Source: Verrucomicrobiota bacterium
GTDB lineage: Bacteria > Verrucomicrobiota > Verrucomicrobiia > Opitutales > UBA953
DNA: 8,246 nucleotides
Reading direction: 5' to 3'
Assembly: GCA_005798925.1 (NCBI GenBank)
Contig: SYID01000198.1
Span: 1 to 8,246, forward strand
Position numbers and translations under genes: made by a program. The notes beneath the pieces were generated by a model. The model ran no database searches, was not told the origin of the DNA, and was given only the letters and a program-made list of their open reading frames with translations. Each line of letters starts with the position of its first letter. The first letter of the stretch is position 1. Below are positions 6,414-8,246 of this stretch, piece by piece.

Positions 6414-7391
6414 CTACCGGCTCCATTCGAGCATGCGCCGCAGCGGGATTTCGGCCGCGGCGCGGAGGGATTCCTCCATGCGGATCTCGGGCGCGCCGTC
6501 GCGCAGGCAGTCGCGGACTTTCTCAAGCGTGTTCATCTTCATGAACTTGCAGTCGTTGCAGGAGCAGCGGTCGGTGGGCGCGGCGACGAAAGTCTTGCCC
6601 GGCGCCTCGCGGCGCAGGCGGTGGATCATCCCGGATTCGGTCGTGACGATGATGGTGTCGGCCGTCTGTTCCTTGCACCAGCCGACCATCAGCTCGGTCG
6701 AACAGACCATGTCGGCGAGTTCGCGGACGGCCTCGGTGCACTCCGGGTGCGCGACGACGGGGGCGCCCGGGTGCGCCGCCTTGGCGCGGAGGAGGGCGGC
6801 GGGCGTGAACTGCACGTGGGCGTAGCAGTTGCCCGGCCAGAGCTGCATGGCCCGGCCGGTCTTGCCGGAGACCCAGTGACCGAGATTCTGGTCGGGCACG
6901 AAGAGGATCGGCCGGTCGGCCGGCGCGCGGCTCACGATTTTCGAGGCGTTGCCGCTGGTGACGATGACGTCGCTGAGCGCCTTGACCGCGGCGCTGCAGT
7001 TGATGTACGCGACGACGTAAAGCGAAGGGTCCGCCGCCTTGGCCGCGGCGAGCTTCTCGGCCGGGCAGGAATCGGCGAGCGAACAGCCGGCCGCGAGGTC
7101 CGGCAGCAGCACGCGGCGCGAGGGGTTCACGATCTTCGCCGTCTCGGCCATGAAGGGCACGCCGCAGAAGACGATGGTCGACTGGGCGGCCTGCGCGGCC
7201 TTGTAGGCCAGGCCGAGGGAGTCGCCCACGTAATCCGCCACGCCTTGGATGTCCTCGCACTGGTAGTTGTGCGCGAGGATGAGCGCGTCTTTCTCGCGCT
7301 TGAGCGCGAGGACCTCGCGCTGCAAGGCGGAGAGGGGCGTCCCGCCGGCGGGCAGGGGCGGGAAGACGGCGGCGACGGGAGGAAGCTTCAT
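6414..7391 (-). CDS. nadA: Quinolinate synthase (4Fe-4S)
   Basis: A 325-residue NadA. It condenses iminoaspartate with dihydroxyacetone phosphate to quinolinate in de novo NAD synthesis. Family blocks are ILAHNYQCEDIQGVADYVGD (38-57), FCGVPFMAETAKI (75-87), AAGCSLADSCP (100-110), VTSGNA (144-149), VPDQNLG (165-171), NCYAHVQF (188-195), HPEC (215-218) and CSCNDCKFMKMN (276-287). The three [4Fe-4S] ligands should be Cys103, Cys189 and Cys281, each in its expected motif. The sequence is of the B. subtilis type rather than the E. coli type (HPEC present). The ATG (7391-7389) overlaps the TGA of the Fur-like gene as ATGA, a sign of translational coupling. nadB and nadC are not in the window. Confidence 0.97.
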   Translation of the reverse strand: MKLPPVAAVFPPLPAGGTPLSALQREVLALKREKDALILAHNYQCEDIQGVADYVGDSLGLAYKAAQAAQSTIVFCGVPFMAETAKIVNPSRRVLLPDLAAGCSLADSCPAEKLAAAKAADPSLYVVAYINCSAAVKALSDVIVTSGNASKIVSRAPADRPILFVPDQNLGHWVSGKTGRAMQLWPGNCYAHVQFTPAALLRAKAAHPGAPVVAHPECTEAVRELADMVCSTELMVGWCKEQTADTIIVTTESGMIHRLRREAPGKTFVAAPTDRCSCNDCKFMKMNTLEKVRDCLRDGAPEIRMEESLRAAAEIPLRRMLEWSR

Positions 7392-7867
7392 GGACGGGGG
7401 GCGCGGCGCTTGGGGCAGCGTTCGTTGAGGCAGGCGGCGGTGACCTGGAGTTTCTGGGCGATCGGCCGCATGCCGTGCTTGGCGGCGACGGCCTTGCCGT
7501 ACCATTCCATGAACGGGGCGTCCACCTCGACGATGCAATCGCAGTCCTCGCAGATCAGCTGGGCGCGGAAGGTCGCGCTGCCGGCTTCGGCCAGGTAGTA
7601 TTTCTGGTCGCGCCCGACGTCCATCTCGCGGATGACGTTGCTGCCGACCAGCAGAGGGATGGCGCGGTAGACGGTGGCCCGGGAAACCGTGCGGTCGATC
7701 GCCCGGGCGCGCTTGAGAAGGTCCTCCGCCGTGTAATGGCCTTGGCCGGAGCGCGCCGCCTCGAAGACCGCCATGCGCTGGCGGGTCGCCCGGAGGCCTT
7801 TCTCGGCGATGAAGGCCTTGAAGGCGCCGGATTGTTCCGGGGAAGGTTGGGAGGGGGGCTTCGGCAT
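7388..7867 (-). CDS. Fur-family transcriptional regulator lacking canonical metal-sensing ligands
   Basis: A 159-residue protein. The N-terminal winged helix includes KGLRATRQRMAVFEA (23-37), HYTAEDLLKRA (44-54) and SRATVYRAIPLL (62-73), the classic Fur DNA-recognition block. In the dimerisation domain, C106-x2-C109 and C146-x4-C151 match the structural zinc site, with the same 37-residue spacing as E. coli Fur (Cys96 to Cys133). By that ungapped register the E. coli HHHDH stretch (86-90) reads T-F-R-A-Q (99-103), and His125 is Gln138. His33, Glu108 and His118 equivalents (His44, Glu121, His131) remain. Sensing of Fe/Mn/Zn in the usual way is therefore doubtful. Start ATG 7867 was chosen because the extra residues from 7951 are not Fur-like. 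Downstream nadA is coupled by ATGA; a DAHP synthase gene is divergent. Confidence 0.9.
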   Translation of the reverse strand: MPKPPSQPSPEQSGAFKAFIAEKGLRATRQRMAVFEAARSGQGHYTAEDLLKRARAIDRTVSRATVYRAIPLLVGSNVIREMDVGRDQKYYLAEAGSATFRAQLICEDCDCIVEVDAPFMEWYGKAVAAKHGMRPIAQKLQVTAACLNERCPKRRAPRP

Positions 7868-7988
7868 GCCGATTTGAGACACTTTTGATACTGATGGCGT
7901 TCTCGTCAACCCGGGACGCGTCATTGACAGAGGGGCGGCGCATCCCTTCATTTACCCCCTTTTCCCCATGGGAAAAAGCCCTTCACCG
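7868..7988. promoter_or_regulatory. Divergent control region between the fur-like gene and the DAHP synthase gene
   Basis: A 121-bp non-coding spacer. For the minus strand, TTGACG (7909-7904), a 17-bp spacer and AAAAGT (7886-7881) form a weak promoter with a leader of only about 8 nt. For the plus strand, a perfect TTGACA (7924-7929) would place the -10 at about 7947-7952 (TTCATT, poor). Two similar decamers, TTTGAGACAC (7873-7882) and TTTGATACTG (7884-7893), are spaced 11 bp, one helical turn. No terminator is seen. Confidence 0.45.
7959..7978. repeat. 20-bp near-perfect dyad, candidate operator
   Basis: CTTTTCCCCATGGGAAAAAG is self-complementary at 9 of 10 base pairs (mismatch C7964/A7973), with a perfect CCCATGGG core. 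It lies 10 bp upstream of the DAHP synthase ATG, at or just after the start point implied by the TTGACA at 7924. The ATG in its centre (7968) is in frame with the gene, but the alignment of the N-terminus favours the ATG at 7989, so the dyad is probably not coding. Confidence 0.45.
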
Positions 7989-8246
7989 ATGCACCACACC
8001 ACGGACGACCTTCGCATTCGCAGTCAGCTCCCCCTGCTGACGCCCGCCCTCGTGCTGCAGGAACTCCCGGCCTCGGACAAGGCGGCCGAAGTGGTCACGG
8101 CCGCCCGTAAGGACGCCGCCAGGGTCATCGCCGGTCAGGACGACCGTCTCATGGTCATCGTCGGGCCCTGCTCGGTCCATGACCCTAAGGCCGCCTTGGA
8201 ATACGCCGGGCTGCTCGGCCAGGAGGCCCGGAAGCATGCCGCCGAC
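7989..8246 (+). CDS. aroG: Class I 3-deoxy-7-phosphoheptulonate (DAHP) synthase, N-terminal 86 residues, cut by window edge
   Basis: The first enzyme of the shikimate pathway, condensing phosphoenolpyruvate with erythrose 4-phosphate. The visible part contains DDLRI (6-10), ASDKAAEVVTAARKDAARVI (28-47) and DDRLMVIVGPCSVHDP (51-66). Cys61 in GPCS corresponds to the metal-ligand cysteine of the E. coli AroG type. Starting at ATG 7989 makes MxxxxDDLRI line up residue for residue with E. coli AroG and puts the cysteine at position 61, which decides the start against the in-frame ATG at 7968. Which isoenzyme (AroF, AroG or AroH) and which feedback effector apply cannot be told from this fragment; the symbol is generic. 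The gene is divergent from the fur-like/nadA pair. Confidence 0.93.
   Translation, partial: MHHTTDDLRIRSQLPLLTPALVLQELPASDKAAEVVTAARKDAARVIAGQDDRLMVIVGPCSVHDPKAALEYAGLLGQEARKHAAD

Noticed and set aside
6621..7598. Plus-strand frame of 325 residues opposite nadA and the fur-like gene
   Set aside because: It is antisense to two confidently identified genes; composition is typical of a shadow frame.
7392..7943. Extension of the nadA frame (to 509 residues), suggesting a Fur-NadA fusion
   Set aside because: The Fur domain is read in a different frame; the extension is an out-of-frame translation of the regulator gene, and NadA similarity begins at the ATG at 7391.
7968..7988. ATG 7968 as start of the DAHP synthase
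   Set aside because: It would add seven residues not seen in E. coli AroG, whereas ATG 7989 matches the known N-terminus and cysteine position exactly.

Overview
The window is about 8.2 kb of GC-rich bacterial chromosome, densely packed with genes on both strands. No rRNA, tRNA, CRISPR array, insertion sequence or phage gene was seen. The gene set is a Tat-exported Gfo/Idh/MocA oxidoreductase, a B. subtilis-type NadA, a Fur-family regulator, Aat and class I DAHP synthase, with few clear Shine-Dalgarno sequences. That would suit a Verrucomicrobiota-like (perhaps Opitutae-like) organism. This placement is inference from gene style only, because the window holds no phylogenetic marker.

Layout, left to right. 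(1) Minus strand, 1-1676: an orphan PaaK/CapK-like adenylate-forming ligase, followed 75 bp downstream by the N-terminal part of a branched-chain amino acid aminotransferase (ilvE) that runs off the left edge. (2) A 141-bp divergent spacer. (3) Plus strand, 1818-5251: a Tat-signal Gfo/Idh/MocA oxidoreductase, overlapping by 13 bp a YjdF/DUF2238 membrane protein, then 12 bp later a secreted helical protein of unknown function, then shikimate kinase (aroK), which may have its own promoter. (4) Minus strand, 7867-5226: a Fur-family regulator and quinolinate synthase (nadA) joined by an ATGA stop/start overlap; after a 130-bp AT-rich gap, a small HTH protein and leucyl/phenylalanyl-tRNA-protein transferase (aat), whose 3' end overlaps aroK tail-to-tail by 26 bp. 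(5) Plus strand from 7989: the start of a class I DAHP synthase (aroG/F/H type), running off the right edge and divergent from the fur-like gene.

Functional picture: mostly amino-acid and cofactor biosynthesis (ilvE, aroK, DAHP synthase, nadA), plus protein turnover (aat) and a cell-envelope/periplasm trio (oxidoreductase, YjdF, secreted protein). No obviously new multi-gene system is present. The most unusual item is the Fur-family protein. It keeps the four structural-zinc cysteines with exactly Fur-like spacing but has lost nearly all the histidine/aspartate ligands of the metal-sensing sites, and it is translationally coupled to the Fe-S enzyme NadA. A near-perfect 20-bp dyad lies in the spacer between it and the DAHP synthase gene and is a candidate operator.
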